Shown: one piece after another, positions 1-8,506 of the stretch
How the letters are laid out: the number at the start of each line of letters is the position of its first letter
How positions within the stretch are numbered: the first letter of the stretch is position 1
Origin: Lachnospiraceae bacterium
GTDB taxonomy: Bacteria > Bacillota > Clostridia > Lachnospirales > Lachnospiraceae
Reading direction: 5' to 3'
Assembly: GCA_017625815.1 (NCBI GenBank)
Contig: JAGAKD010000204.1
Location: 1 to 33,655, forward strand
DNA: 33,655 nucleotides
Translations under genes and position numbers: made by a program
Notes under the pieces: model-generated
What the model was told of the DNA's origin: nothing
Databases searched by the model: none
Seen by the model: only the letters and a program-made list of their open reading frames with translations

Positions 1-258
1 GTGTCCTGGGGTATCGATAAGGTTAAATATATATTCTTCTCCATCATTAGCCTTGTAAATAATACGAACAGACTGCGCCTTAATGGTAATACCACGCTCA
101 CGCTCTAATTCCATATTGTCAAGAACCTGATTCTGCATTTCTCTGCTGGTAAGCAAACCTGTCTTTTCAATAATACGGTCTGCAAGGGTTGACTTACCAT
201 GATCTATATGAGCTATAATACAAAAATTTCTTATTTTATTCTGGTCTAAATGGGCCAT
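1..258 (-). CDS. lepA: Elongation factor 4 (LepA), N-terminal part
   Basis: Translational GTPase that acts on the ribosome and promotes back-translocation or assembly under stress. The 86 residues visible contain the G1 loop AHIDHGKST near residue 16, the run [14 protein letters not shown] covering switch I, and the G3 motif DTPGH at the window edge, so the gene continues beyond position 1. The ATG at 258 is preceded by GAGGAAGAAG. It follows gpr and spoIIP, the usual order in Bacilli and Clostridia, but a promoter lies in the 67-base gap, so it need not depend on sporulation transcription. The motif order and the RERGITIKA string separate it from EF-G and BipA. Confidence 0.95.
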   Translation of the reverse strand, partial: MAHLDQNKIRNFCIIAHIDHGKSTLADRIIEKTGLLTSREMQNQVLDNMELERERGITIKAQSVRIIYKANDGEEYIFNLIDTPGH

Positions 259-294
259 TTCTTCTTCCTCACTGATGTACACATATTTGTCTAA

Positions 295-324
295 AGTATA
301 TCACAAGAAATAAACTTATTACAA
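295..324 (-). promoter_or_regulatory. Candidate sigma-A promoter for lepA
   Basis: On the minus strand TTGTAA (324-319), an 18-base spacer and TATACT (300-295) with an extended TG one base upstream of the -10. It sits between the spoIIP stop and lepA and would give a leader of about 30 bases. This would give lepA vegetative expression independent of spoIIP. Seen by eye only. Confidence 0.5.
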
Positions 325-325
325 T

Positions 326-1486
326 CTATTTTTGACTAATAACACTATATATAATAGCAGCAAGGGGAGTCATAGCATTCTTTACTTCTTGAACTGTATT
401 TGTCTGGGCCCCAACCTCCACCAATGTTGCGCGAGGTAACTTATCAAGATTAAATCTATATCCCCTAATATATATTCTTCTCATCAAATCTCCGTACAAT
501 CTTTTTCCCTCTAAATGCATTTGCAAACTAAAGGCAAGATTAGCTATTTTATTAGGATTATACAGATAATCTATGTCACCGTTAACATTTAATCTGCTTA
601 CTCCGTTCAAGAACATTATTTGAGCTGTAGGCACTCCATCTATATCTGTAACTAAATGTACACCTTCATTTACACCATCTCTATGTAAATCTATAACTAC
701 TTCTATAGAAGGATACTGGGCTAAAATAGCATCTACACCAGCTCCTGACATATCATAGGCTCTACTTCTATCCAACTCTCCGTCAATTACATCATATACA
801 TTTCTATCGTGGTATACCTTAATTCCATAATCCTCTTCAAGTATTCTAGCCAACTCGTCACCAACTCCAATTATGGTATCCTCTGTAACTCCCGGCCTAC
901 TATCTGCAAAAGCTTCACTTCCATGGGTATGATATATAAGAACCTTGTAATCATCTCCACTTAAATCTACACTCAAATCCATAGACAATAGATTTTCAGC
1001 ATTTAATTCATCTGGATTAACACTAGTAGAGCTATCAACGGCATAACAGTTTGTTACTAGAAAATCAAAGTCCGAGAGTTCTTCCATTGAATACACTATC
1101 CCGCCTTCTACAGGAGTTCCAATATTCATGGCAAGCTCTGTTTCGACGCTATCCGATGGGGTTGAAACATATGGATAGTTTTCCGTTACCGGCTCTTCTA
1201 CTATATCTGCTACTGTCTCTTCCTCCTGATAAAAAACTGGTTCACTTGATAATAATAAACTTTCCTCCTCAAACTCACCATAATTTACCAAAGTAACAAG
1301 GGGAAACATTTCTTCCACAAGAATATCAGTGTCTAATTTTACATTGTTAGCCATGGGGATCATCTCATTTCTTATGTTTTTTAAAAATATTTTCGATATA
1401 TCTTCCATTCTGGCTATAAAGAATACACAGAGGATTACTATAAAAAGATATAATATATAATTTGAATTTATAATAGATTTTTTCAT
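326..1486 (-). CDS. spoIIP: Stage II sporulation protein P (SpoIIP)
   Basis: Peptidoglycan amidase/endopeptidase of the SpoIIDMP engulfment machine, which thins septal wall so the mother-cell membrane can move around the forespore. It has 386 residues from the ATG at 1486. A membrane anchor spans about residues 10-25, followed by a low-complexity acidic linker to about 175. The catalytic domain carries YHTHGSE (185-191), DLHRDG (266-271, second His ligand) and VEVGAQTNT (356-364, with the family's catalytic Glu), as expected for zinc-dependent amidases of this family. A TTG 36 bases upstream (1522) would start inside gpr without a ribosome site, so I prefer ATG 1486, 14 bases after the gpr stop. 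Probably cotranscribed with gpr. Confidence 0.93.
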   Translation of the reverse strand: MKKSIINSNYILYLFIVILCVFFIARMEDISKIFLKNIRNEMIPMANNVKLDTDILVEEMFPLVTLVNYGEFEEESLLLSSEPVFYQEEETVADIVEEPVTENYPYVSTPSDSVETELAMNIGTPVEGGIVYSMEELSDFDFLVTNCYAVDSSTSVNPDELNAENLLSMDLSVDLSGDDYKVLIYHTHGSEAFADSRPGVTEDTIIGVGDELARILEEDYGIKVYHDRNVYDVIDGELDRSRAYDMSGAGVDAILAQYPSIEVVIDLHRDGVNEGVHLVTDIDGVPTAQIMFLNGVSRLNVNGDIDYLYNPNKIANLAFSLQMHLEGKRLYGDLMRRIYIRGYRFNLDKLPRATLVEVGAQTNTVQEVKNAMTPLAAIIYSVISQK

Positions 1487-1499
1487 AGTTAAATATATG

Positions 1500-2420
1500 T
1501 TATTTTTCCTTGGATAATTCAAACAAATTATTTATGGCCTCAGATATGGTGTAACTAATCCTTTTTACTGCCTCATCAATATTTTTAGGAGTTACAAACA
1601 TGGTAGCTAAATCTGGTTCAATTAATTGACTAGCAATTGTATATTTTTCTTCCTCACTAAGCTTTTCCTCCAAGTTACTACCATTTTCCGAAAATACCTC
1701 AAGCATATTATCAATGGCCTGATTAATAATTGCCGGCACTGATATTACTGTGGGAACACCAATGGCAATTACCTTTACACCCAAGGTTTCCTCGTTCAAT
1801 TTGATTCGGTTATTGCCTACTCCTGCCCCAGGACTAATGCCTGTATCACACAGTTGGATAGTGGAATTAAGCCTAGAAGGTTCTCTAGCCGCCAAAGCAT
1901 CAACTGCAATAATTATATCCGGCTTAACTTCTTTACATAAGGCTTTTAATATAACCCCTGTTTCAATACCTGTTTGAGCCATAACTCCAGGGCTTATAGC
2001 ACTAATCTCTCTCGCATTTTCTATTATTCCCTCTGAGAGTAAATGTCTTGTTATATATAGGTTATCAACAACATATGGACCTAAGGCATCTGGTGTAACC
2101 TCTCTATTACCCAATCCAATAACAAGAATTTTATCATTTTCTTTTATTAGCTCCTTTAAATTCTTGTGTAACATATCTACCAAAGGTTTATGAATATCCT
2201 CGTCACTTCCCCTTAATTCACAGCTCTCTAATGTTATATACGTTCCTATAGGTTTACCAAGAATTTTCGCCCCTTGTTCATCTATAACATCAATTTTTGT
2301 TTCTTTTATTTTCCTATCCTTGCTATATCTAGTGAATATTTCCACACCTTGAAGTAAGCTTTTTTCGGATATTTCTTCCTGAAGCTCCACAGCCAAATCG
2401 GTTCTAATATATCTTTCCAT
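1500..2420 (-). CDS. gpr: Germination protease (GPR)
   Basis: Spore endoprotease that degrades small acid-soluble proteins at germination; made as a zymogen in the forespore. It has 306 residues and keeps the family hallmarks: IRTDLAVE at residues 5-12, VIGLGNREVTPDALGP, SPGVMAQTGIETG and AVDALAAREPSRLNSTIQ, which include the Asp residues thought to be catalytic in this atypical aspartic protease. The stretch before TDLAVE is only six residues, shorter than the roughly 15-residue propeptide of Bacillus; no upstream in-frame ATG, GTG or TTG exists before the aroK gene. spoIIP follows directly. Its start codon abuts the U-tract of a hairpin and its ribosome site lies inside that hairpin. Confidence 0.95.
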   Translation of the reverse strand: MERYIRTDLAVELQEEISEKSLLQGVEIFTRYSKDRKIKETKIDVIDEQGAKILGKPIGTYITLESCELRGSDEDIHKPLVDMLHKNLKELIKENDKILVIGLGNREVTPDALGPYVVDNLYITRHLLSEGIIENAREISAISPGVMAQTGIETGVILKALCKEVKPDIIIAVDALAAREPSRLNSTIQLCDTGISPGAGVGNNRIKLNEETLGVKVIAIGVPTVISVPAIINQAIDNMLEVFSENGSNLEEKLSEEEKYTIASQLIEPDLATMFVTPKNIDEAVKRISYTISEAINNLFELSKEK

Positions 2421-2453
2421 AAAAAAATACCACTCCTTACAGGGAGTAGTATT
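2421..2453 (-). terminator. Intrinsic terminator abutting the gpr start codon
   Basis: Minus-strand hairpin with an 11-bp stem (2453-2443 with 2436-2426; one G-U pair), a six-base loop CTGTAA and a run of seven T ending at the base before the gpr ATG. It would end the Cys-rich protein-aroK transcript. The AAGGAG ribosome site of gpr (2438-2433) is half in the loop and half in the descending arm, so read-through RNA would hide it. Confidence 0.75.
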
Positions 2454-2475
2454 TGTATTAATATAAATATTATGC
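2447..2475 (-). promoter_or_regulatory. Sigma-G/sigma-F-like forespore promoter for gpr
   Basis: Minus-strand GCATA (2475-2471), a 17-base spacer and AATACTA (2453-2447). Forespore promoters of sigma-G have a -35 like GHATR and a -10 like CATnHTA; only the first -10 base differs. gpr is a known sigma-F/sigma-G target in Bacillus, so the position is right. The predicted start near 2440 lies in the loop of the terminator hairpin. The -35 overlaps the aroK stop codon. Confidence 0.6.
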
Positions 2476-2981
2476 TATTTTATGTTCTCACACGCTTCTA
2501 TAATACTCTCTACACACTCTTCTATAGTTGTTCCTTCTGCATCAACTATTATATCCGCATATTTTTCGTAAAGTGGAACTCTTTCTTTATAAACATCTGC
2601 CATAGTCTTTCCTTTTCTCATGGCAATTCCTCTTGTTTTTATATTATTAACTCGACGAATTATCTCTTCACAGCTAAGCTTAATATATACTATGTAACCA
2701 ATATTTTTAAGATTTTTCATAGCTTCCTTGCCAAATATAGCACTTCCTCCAGTAGCAATTACTGCATTAGATGCCTCTACTCTACTTAGTACATCATTTT
2801 CTATGTTGAGAAATTCATCCAATCCTTTTTCATTAATAATTTCAAACAGCTTTTTTCCATTTTCCTGCTGAATTGTTAGATCCGTATCTAAAAACTGATA
2901 ATTCATAGCCTTAGCTAGAAGTACACCTACAGTACTTTTTCCCGCTCCTGGCATTCCAATTAAAACTATATTGTTTTTCAT
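2475..2981 (-). CDS. Shikimate kinase-like P-loop kinase with altered substrate residues
   Basis: A 168-residue protein of the shikimate kinase (AroK) family: Walker A GMPGAGKS (9-16), DTD (32-34), and RVPLYEKYAD (134-143) holding the usual second substrate Arg. Other landmarks are changed. The FR pair that binds shikimate is FL (57-58), the GGG loop is TGGS (77-80), and the lid Arg-Pro-Leu motif reads TRGIAM (116-121). The phosphate-binding fold should work, but the substrate may differ or these may be tolerated changes; similar divergent copies are commonly labelled shikimate kinase in Clostridia. It is 13 bases after a small Cys-rich protein gene and not near other aromatic genes. Start ATG 2981 follows AGAGGTGC. 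Confidence 0.7.
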   Translation of the reverse strand: MKNNIVLIGMPGAGKSTVGVLLAKAMNYQFLDTDLTIQQENGKKLFEIINEKGLDEFLNIENDVLSRVEASNAVIATGGSAIFGKEAMKNLKNIGYIVYIKLSCEEIIRRVNNIKTRGIAMRKGKTMADVYKERVPLYEKYADIIVDAEGTTIEECVESIIEACENIK

Positions 2982-2994
2982 ATATGCACCTCTG

Positions 2995-3198
2995 TTACAT
3001 CTGCTTTCTTACCACACTATATTCATCACCATACTTATAATATGGACAGTTGTAAAATGTATCTGACATAAATCTAGACATCTCATCCTCATCAAGATTT
3101 ACATCACACACATAACACTCGTACTCATCATCATACATATAATATGCACAAGACTCACAGCTTGACTGTCTTTCTTTTTTCTTTTTCTTATCTGCCAT
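2995..3198 (-). CDS. Small Cys-rich acidic protein (possibly DUF6472 family)
   Basis: A 67-residue protein with a lysine-rich start (residues 4-8) and CxxC pairs at C14/C17 and C28/C31 plus C51, spaced by acidic Tyr-rich segments. The pattern suggests bound zinc or an iron-sulfur site; nothing shows a reaction. It ends in GDEYSVVRKQM, a tail I associate with a Lachnospiraceae family (DUF6472, from memory). The ATG is preceded by AAGGAG. It is the first gene of a short unit with the shikimate kinase homologue. Function unknown. Confidence 0.75.
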   Translation of the reverse strand: MADKKKKKERQSSCESCAYYMYDDEYECYVCDVNLDEDEMSRFMSDTFYNCPYYKYGDEYSVVRKQM

Positions 3199-3283
3199 AG
3201 TATAGTCTCCTTGTTTTCTAAATTACAATATATAATCTGTATCATTCAATAAAGCTACAACTGCGCTTTAACTAATTGTTTTA

Positions 3284-3952
3284 TCAAAAAACAATTTGTC
3301 CTTCAGTTATCTCACATACCTTATCCCAGTTTTCTTCCTCAGCTTTATCGTATACACCAACAACTGTAAACCCTGCCTTAAGAGCAGTATTTATAGCAAA
3401 GCAAGAATCTTCAAATATAACGCAATCCTCTACCGAAAGTCCCATCTTCTCACAGGCAAGAAGATACACATCTGGCCTCTCCTTGCTATATCCAGTCATA
3501 GAACAGGTAACCAGCCCGTCAAACAGCTCCATAACTTTGTTACGTTTAAGAGCTGCACTACACATATCATATTCATTTGCAGTTGCCACATACATCCTGT
3601 ATCCTCTATTTTTAAGTTCAACCAATAACTCTTTTGATTTATCCTTGATAAGAAGCACATTCTCATAATACTTATATGCTATATCCTCTATCTCTTTTGC
3701 TATTATCTCCGCATCCTTATCTACACCGAACTTTTTTTTGATATACTTTGATGCATCAAGCATGGTCATCATCTTAACTTCATTGTGAAAGTTTGGCTCT
3801 GGAGTTATGCCCATACTCTCTAAATACTCTATATCAAGCCTCGCCCACATAGGCATACTGTCAAGAAGTGTGCCATCCACGTCAAAAATAAGTCCTTTTT
3901 TATCTTTTATGATTGGCTCTAATTCCTTTAAAATATCATCTAATTTACTCAT
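3284..3952 (-). CDS. HAD-superfamily phosphatase (beta-phosphoglucomutase-like)
   Basis: Cytosolic phosphohydrolase or phosphomutase of 222 residues. Motif I is FDVDGTLLDS (23-32) with the nucleophile D24 and acid/base D26, followed by an alpha-helical cap; motif II is ATAN in YRMYVATANE, motif III is the Lys of YSKERPDVY, and motif IV is VIFEDS. This is the subclass I cap layout of PGM/phosphoglycolate-phosphatase relatives. The substrate cannot be read from sequence. A TTG one codon upstream (3955) is possible, but ATG 3952 follows AGGTGATTTG. Transcribed alone from its own promoter. Confidence 0.85.
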   Translation of the reverse strand: MSKLDDILKELEPIIKDKKGLIFDVDGTLLDSMPMWARLDIEYLESMGITPEPNFHNEVKMMTMLDASKYIKKKFGVDKDAEIIAKEIEDIAYKYYENVLLIKDKSKELLVELKNRGYRMYVATANEYDMCSAALKRNKVMELFDGLVTCSMTGYSKERPDVYLLACEKMGLSVEDCVIFEDSCFAINTALKAGFTVVGVYDKAEEENWDKVCEITEGQIVF

Positions 3953-4016
3953 CAAATCACCTTTTATATCTACACAAAGTGTACACCATACTTATCGTTT
4001 CTAAAATATCCTTAAC

Positions 4017-4044
4017 ATTATAACAGTTATATACTATATTTCAA
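4017..4044 (-). promoter_or_regulatory. Sigma-A promoter for the HAD phosphatase
   Basis: Minus-strand TTGAAA (4044-4039), 16 bases, then TATAAT (4022-4017) with TG one base upstream of the -10. It lies just beyond the fab operon terminator and gives a leader of about 60 bases. Confidence 0.65.
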
Positions 4045-4060
4045 GAACTTTTACATAACA

Positions 4061-4107
4061 AAAAGCACAAACTTCAAACAGATAAAATGTTTGAAATTTG
4101 TGCTTTT
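4061..4107 (-). terminator. Terminator of the fab operon
   Basis: Inverted repeat AAAAGCACAAA...TTTGTGCTTTT with an inner TCAAAC/GTTTGA pairing and a short loop. It ends in a T-run on either strand and lies 10 bases after the fabZ stop, so it is the natural end of the eight-gene fatty-acid operon. Confidence 0.85.
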
Positions 4108-4116
4108 ATTCATAAA

Positions 4117-4542
4117 TTAACTAACCGCAAATGTAAGCTCTGCCACTACAGCAACCTTACCATCCACCTTTGCAGTTGCTTTACCATAACCGATAGGTCC
4201 CTTACGCTCTGTAAGCTCACACTCAAGCTCTAGTACATCCCCAGGAACAACCTGCTTCTTAAATCTGGCATTCTTGATACCACCAAAGAAAGCAATCTTA
4301 CCCTTGTTCTCTTCCTCAGAGAGAATTGCGATAGCACCTGTCTGAGCTAATGCTTCTATAATAAGCACACCTGGCATAACGTGATGCTCCGGGAAATGTC
4401 CACAGAAATGCATCTCATTAGCTGTTACACACTTGATACCTTTAGCATATTTGCCTGGTTCGTAATCTGTAATCTTATCCACAAGTAAAAATGGATATCT
4501 GTGAGGTATAATTTCCTGAATCTGATTTGAATTAAGTTCCAT
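4117..4542 (-). CDS. fabZ: 3-hydroxyacyl-ACP dehydratase FabZ
   Basis: Dehydrates beta-hydroxyacyl-ACP to trans-2-enoyl-ACP in type II fatty-acid synthesis. The 141 residues match the usual length. HRYPFLLVD (14-22), then [20 protein letters not shown] (48-67) with catalytic His49 and Glu63. Start ATG 4542 follows GGGAGGCATAAT, which lies in the end of fabF; the two genes are one base apart, so translation is probably coupled. Last gene of the operon. No fabA, fabM or fabN is present, so if unsaturated acids are made here the isomerase is elsewhere or is this enzyme. Confidence 0.96.
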   Translation of the reverse strand: MELNSNQIQEIIPHRYPFLLVDKITDYEPGKYAKGIKCVTANEMHFCGHFPEHHVMPGVLIIEALAQTGAIAILSEEENKGKIAFFGGIKNARFKKQVVPGDVLELECELTERKGPIGYGKATAKVDGKVAVVAELTFAVS

Positions 4543-4543
4543 A

Positions 4544-5779
4544 TTATGCCTCCCACTTCTTAAAGATTACACTTGCATTGTGTCCACCAAATCCAAGTGA
4601 GTTAGAAAGTGCATAGTCAACCTGAACATTTCTACCTTCATTTGGAACAATGTCAAGGTCACACTCCTCATCTGGTACCTGATAATTGATAGTTGCTGGG
4701 ATAAATCCATCCTTAAGCGCCATAGTTGAGAATACCGCCTCTACTGCACCAGCACCACCTAAGAGGTGTCCTGTCATAGACTTTGTTGAACTGACCATAA
4801 GCTTATAAGCATGATCGCCAAATGCTGTCTTTATTGCCATAGTCTCACCAGCATCATTTAAGTGTGTTGATGTTCCATGTGCGTTTATGTATCCAACCTG
4901 CTCTGGAGCAATTCCTGCATCCTTAAGTGCCATAGTCATAGCTGCTGCACCACCTGAGCCATCTGGACATGGAGCTGTGATATGATAAGCATCACATGTT
5001 GCACCATAGCCAACAACCTCAGCATAAATCTTAGCACCACGTGCTACTGCGTGCTCGTACTCCTCTAAAATAAGAGCGCCTGCACCCTCACCCATAACAA
5101 ATCCTGCTCTCTCCTTATCAAAAGGAATAGATGCTCTGTTTGGATCCTCAGTTGTATTTAAAGCCTTCATAGAAGTAAATCCACCTACACCAAGGTGAGT
5201 AATAGCACTCTCTGAGCCACCACAAAGCATAACCTCAGCGTATCCATCTCTTACATAATGGAATGCATCACCTATAGCATTGTTACTACTAGCACATGCT
5301 GTAACAACACATGTACACATACCCTTAAAGCCTGTTCTAATAGCAATATTACCAGCAGCCATATTAGATATTCCCATAGGAATATAGAAAGGTGACACCT
5401 TATCATAGCCTCTCTTCTCGCCTGTAGCATAGTTAGTCTCTGTTGTCTCCATACCGCCTATACCACTTGAGAAAATAACACCACATCTTAAAGCGTCTTC
5501 TTTTTCCATGTCAAGCTTACTATCTTCAAAAGCCTCAACAGCAGCTACCATAGCAAACTGTGAGTAAAGGTCCATTCTTCTAGCTTCTTTTTTATCAATA
5601 ATTCCTTCTGTAGAAAAATTCTTAACCTCACCCGCTACCTTAACAGCGTGTTCTGTTACATCAATACGTGTAATAGGTGCAATACCACAAACACCCTTCT
5701 TTGCATTTTCCCATGCTTCATTTACATTGTTACCAATTGGATTTACTGTTCCAAGACCAGTTATAACAACTCTTCTCAT
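4544..5779 (-). CDS. fabF: 3-oxoacyl-ACP synthase II FabF
   Basis: Condensing enzyme that elongates acyl-ACP with malonyl-ACP. It has 411 residues with the KAS II triad: Cys162 in [13 protein letters not shown], His301 in [14 protein letters not shown], and Lys333/His338 in [16 protein letters not shown], the second His being in the GHLLGAAG-type loop. The N-terminal [15 protein letters not shown] and C-terminal [15 protein letters not shown] are standard. ATG 5779 follows AAGGAGTTTAAG, 29 bases after fabG. It is the only KAS I/II enzyme in the cluster. Confidence 0.97.
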   Translation of the reverse strand: MRRVVITGLGTVNPIGNNVNEAWENAKKGVCGIAPITRIDVTEHAVKVAGEVKNFSTEGIIDKKEARRMDLYSQFAMVAAVEAFEDSKLDMEKEDALRCGVIFSSGIGGMETTETNYATGEKRGYDKVSPFYIPMGISNMAAGNIAIRTGFKGMCTCVVTACASSNNAIGDAFHYVRDGYAEVMLCGGSESAITHLGVGGFTSMKALNTTEDPNRASIPFDKERAGFVMGEGAGALILEEYEHAVARGAKIYAEVVGYGATCDAYHITAPCPDGSGGAAAMTMALKDAGIAPEQVGYINAHGTSTHLNDAGETMAIKTAFGDHAYKLMVSSTKSMTGHLLGGAGAVEAVFSTMALKDGFIPATINYQVPDEECDLDIVPNEGRNVQVDYALSNSLGFGGHNASVIFKKWEA

Positions 5780-5808
5780 CTTAAACTCCTTCTCTTACAA
5801 ATGTGCAA

Positions 5809-6552
5809 TTACATTGCCATACCGCCATCTACACAAATAACCTGTCCAGTAATATATCTAGCATTATCAGATGCTAAAAATACCACAAGGTTAGCAATAT
5901 CTTCACCAGTTCCCATACACTTCATAGGAATAGTCTTCTTCATCTCATCTACAACTGCTTCTGGGAGCTTAGCTGTCATATCAGTCTCAATGAAGCCAGG
6001 AGCTACTGCATTACAAGTTATTCCTCTTGAAGCAAGCTCTCTTGCAGTCGACTTAGTCATTCCAATAAGCCCTGCCTTACTTGCGCTGTAATTAACCTGT
6101 CCCGCATTTCCCATGATACCAACAACACTACTGATATTGATAATTTTACCAGCACGCTGCTTAAGCATTATCTTTGATACATTCTTAGTAAATAAGAAGG
6201 CACCCTTAAGATTAGTATCAATAACTGCATCAAAATCTTCCTCAGTCATCTTAAGCATAAGGTTGTCCTTTGTGATACCAGCATTGTTTACAAGTATATC
6301 AATACTTCCAAATTCAGCCTTTACTGTATCAACCATTGTTGCTACTTCTTCACTATTTGATACATCAGCCTTAATAGCCATAGCCTTAACACCAAACTCT
6401 TCACAAAGCTTAACTGTCTCCTCAGCTCCTGCTGCACCTGATGCATAGCAAGTAACCACATTTGCACCTGCTTTAGCAAGCTCTATACATATGCTTCTAC
6501 CAATTCCCCTACTACCACCAGTTACGATGGCTGTTTTATTTTCTAATAACAT
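5809..6552 (-). CDS. fabG: 3-oxoacyl-ACP reductase FabG
   Basis: NADPH-dependent reduction of beta-ketoacyl-ACP. Short-chain dehydrogenase of 247 residues: cofactor loop TGGSRGIG (11-18), NNAG (89-92), active-site Asn114, Ser142, Tyr155 and Lys159 (NYSASKAG), and the C-terminal ARYITGQVICVDGGMAM typical of FabG. ATG 6552 follows AAAGGATAATAAT. Placed between fabD and fabF in the fatty-acid operon, which fixes the assignment among SDR enzymes. Confidence 0.96.
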   Translation of the reverse strand: MLLENKTAIVTGGSRGIGRSICIELAKAGANVVTCYASGAAGAEETVKLCEEFGVKAMAIKADVSNSEEVATMVDTVKAEFGSIDILVNNAGITKDNLMLKMTEEDFDAVIDTNLKGAFLFTKNVSKIMLKQRAGKIINISSVVGIMGNAGQVNYSASKAGLIGMTKSTARELASRGITCNAVAPGFIETDMTAKLPEAVVDEMKKTIPMKCMGTGEDIANLVVFLASDNARYITGQVICVDGGMAM

Positions 6553-6579
6553 ATTATTATCCTTTCTAACTATATGAAA

Positions 6580-7524
6580 CTAACAACCAAGTGCCTCAAG
6601 TGTTGCTTCAAGGCTAGCCACATCTGTAATAGCATATGTAGTCATAGTCTTGTCAACCTTCTTAACAAAACCACTCAACGTCTTACCTGGCCCAATCTCA
6701 ACAAATGTATCAACACCCTGCTCTATCATATATTTTATAGAATCCTCAAAGTATACGCTACTCTGAACCTGTACCTCAAGCATCTCAGGGATAGTCTTTC
6801 CAGCCTCAAGTTCCTTACCTGTAGCATTGAATATAACTGGGAAACTCATCTCCCCAAAGTTCTCGTCCTTAAATCTTTCAGCAAGCTTATCACCTGCTGG
6901 TTTCATAAGTGATGTGTGGAATGGTCCACTTACTGCAACAGGAACAATTCTCTTTGCTCCCATCTCAGTCATTATATCACCTGCACGAGTAATAACAGCC
7001 TTATCACCTGAAACTGTTACCTGAACTGGAGTATTATAATTTGCAACCTCTGCCACATTGAACTCAGAATCCTTAAACTCCTCATGAGCCTGCTCACAAG
7101 CCTTTTTGATAGAATCTCTATCAAGACTCATAACAGCTATCATTCCAACATCCCTACCAGTTACAGCTTCTTCCATAGACTTTCCTCTATATGCTACTAA
7201 ATCAATAACTTGATTAGCGTCAAACACACCAGAAGCATATAATGCTGAATACTCACCTAATGAAAGTCCTGCAGCCATAGCTGGTTTAACGCCCTTTGAT
7301 GCGAGAATATTAGCAACACCTACAGCAAATGCAACCATACATGGCTGAGTATATCTAGTCTGTCCCAATTTCTCAATAGGTCCCTCAAAACAACATTCCT
7401 TTATATCAAAATCAAGCTTTACATTATCAAAAACTTCTCTAAACTCTGGGTACGCATCATATAAATCTTTACCCATACCAACGCTTTGAGCTCCCTGACC
7501 TGCAAATAAAAATCCTATTTTCAT
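6580..7524 (-). CDS. fabD: Malonyl-CoA:ACP transacylase FabD
   Basis: Loads malonyl groups from CoA to ACP. It has 314 residues: oxyanion GQGAQ (9-13), nucleophile Ser88 in GLSLGEYSAL, catalytic His203 in SGPFHTSLM, and the substrate Arg in AYRGKSME (111-118). Start ATG 7524 follows TTAGGAGGTAGTT, a strong ribosome site. Its protein partner ACP is not encoded in the window. Confidence 0.96.
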   Translation of the reverse strand: MKIGFLFAGQGAQSVGMGKDLYDAYPEFREVFDNVKLDFDIKECCFEGPIEKLGQTRYTQPCMVAFAVGVANILASKGVKPAMAAGLSLGEYSALYASGVFDANQVIDLVAYRGKSMEEAVTGRDVGMIAVMSLDRDSIKKACEQAHEEFKDSEFNVAEVANYNTPVQVTVSGDKAVITRAGDIMTEMGAKRIVPVAVSGPFHTSLMKPAGDKLAERFKDENFGEMSFPVIFNATGKELEAGKTIPEMLEVQVQSSVYFEDSIKYMIEQGVDTFVEIGPGKTLSGFVKKVDKTMTTYAITDVASLEATLEALGC

Positions 7525-7558
7525 AACTACCTCCTAATGTATCTGTACATATGTAAAA

Positions 7559-8494
7559 TTAGAAGCCCTCACCATTTAGCTTATCTAATTCAACCTTTGC
7601 ACCCTCATAAAGCTCTTTTAGTATAGCTTCAACTGGTTTTATCTCTGTAATAAGACCGCATACCTGACCTGACATAAGAGAACCTGTCTTAGTATCACCA
7701 TCTAAAACAGCTCTTCTAAGTGAACCAAGTGTAAGCTGCTCTAATTCTTCTCTTGGAACATTTTGTCCCTCAAGCTTAAGATACTCTCTCGCCATATTAT
7801 TCTTGATAACACGTACAGGAGCACCTGATGAACGACCTGTTACAACTGTTCCATTATCCTTTGCCTTAATAATTGCAAGCTTATAGTTCTCATGAATTGG
7901 ACACTCCTTTGCAACAAGAAGACAAGTACCAACCTGAACACCAATAGCTCCAAGTGCAAATGCCGCAACCATCTGTCTGCCATCTGCAATACCACCAGCA
8001 GCAATTACAGGTATCTCTACTGCATCAACCACCATAGGAACAAGTGCCATAGTTGTCATCTCACCAACGTGACCACCACTCTCGCCACCTTCCGCGATAA
8101 CAGCATCAACACCCATTCTCTCCATACGTTTTGCAAGAGCAACACTAGATACAACAGGAATAACCTTAGTTCCAACCTCTTTCCAAGCTGCAACATACTT
8201 CTCTGGACTACCTGCTCCAGTAGTGATAACATCAACCTTTTCCTCAACAAGCATCTTGGCAATGTTTTCAACATCTGGGTTCATAAGCATAAGATTAACG
8301 CCAAATGGCTTATCTGTCTTTGAACGACATATTTTTATCTCTTCTCTAATTCTCTCAGCATCAAAACCACCTGATGCAATAAGACCAAGTCCTCCTGCAT
8401 TAGAAACTGCTGCGGCGAATTCTCCTGTTGCTATATTTGCCATACCCCCCTGAATAATTGGGTATTTAATATTTAAAAACTCATTTAATCTCAT
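7559..8494 (-). CDS. fabK: Enoyl-ACP reductase II FabK (FMN-dependent)
   Basis: Final reduction of each elongation cycle using a TIM-barrel flavin enzyme related to nitronate monooxygenase rather than the SDR-type FabI. The 311 residues include IIQGGMANIATGEFAAAVSN near the start, GLGLIASGG, the FMN phosphate region VIAAGGIADGRQMVAAFALG and EGGESGGHVGE with the conserved His. FabK enzymes are naturally insensitive to triclosan. Start: ATG 8494 sits eight bases after AAGGAG; the GTG at 8503 falls inside that ribosome site. fabH ends 12 bases upstream. Operon position excludes nitronate monooxygenase. Confidence 0.93.
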   Translation of the reverse strand: MRLNEFLNIKYPIIQGGMANIATGEFAAAVSNAGGLGLIASGGFDAERIREEIKICRSKTDKPFGVNLMLMNPDVENIAKMLVEEKVDVITTGAGSPEKYVAAWKEVGTKVIPVVSSVALAKRMERMGVDAVIAEGGESGGHVGEMTTMALVPMVVDAVEIPVIAAGGIADGRQMVAAFALGAIGVQVGTCLLVAKECPIHENYKLAIIKAKDNGTVVTGRSSGAPVRVIKNNMAREYLKLEGQNVPREELEQLTLGSLRRAVLDGDTKTGSLMSGQVCGLITEIKPVEAILKELYEGAKVELDKLNGEGF

Positions 8495-8506
8495 TATGTA
8501 CACTCC

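Noticed and set aside
5648..6091. Plus-strand 147-codon frame across fabF and fabG
   Set aside because: Antisense to two well-supported genes and spans the gap between them; no start signal.
7559..8494. Nitronate monooxygenase
   Set aside because: The fold is shared, but the position between fabH and fabD with the full set of elongation enzymes makes FabK the better call.
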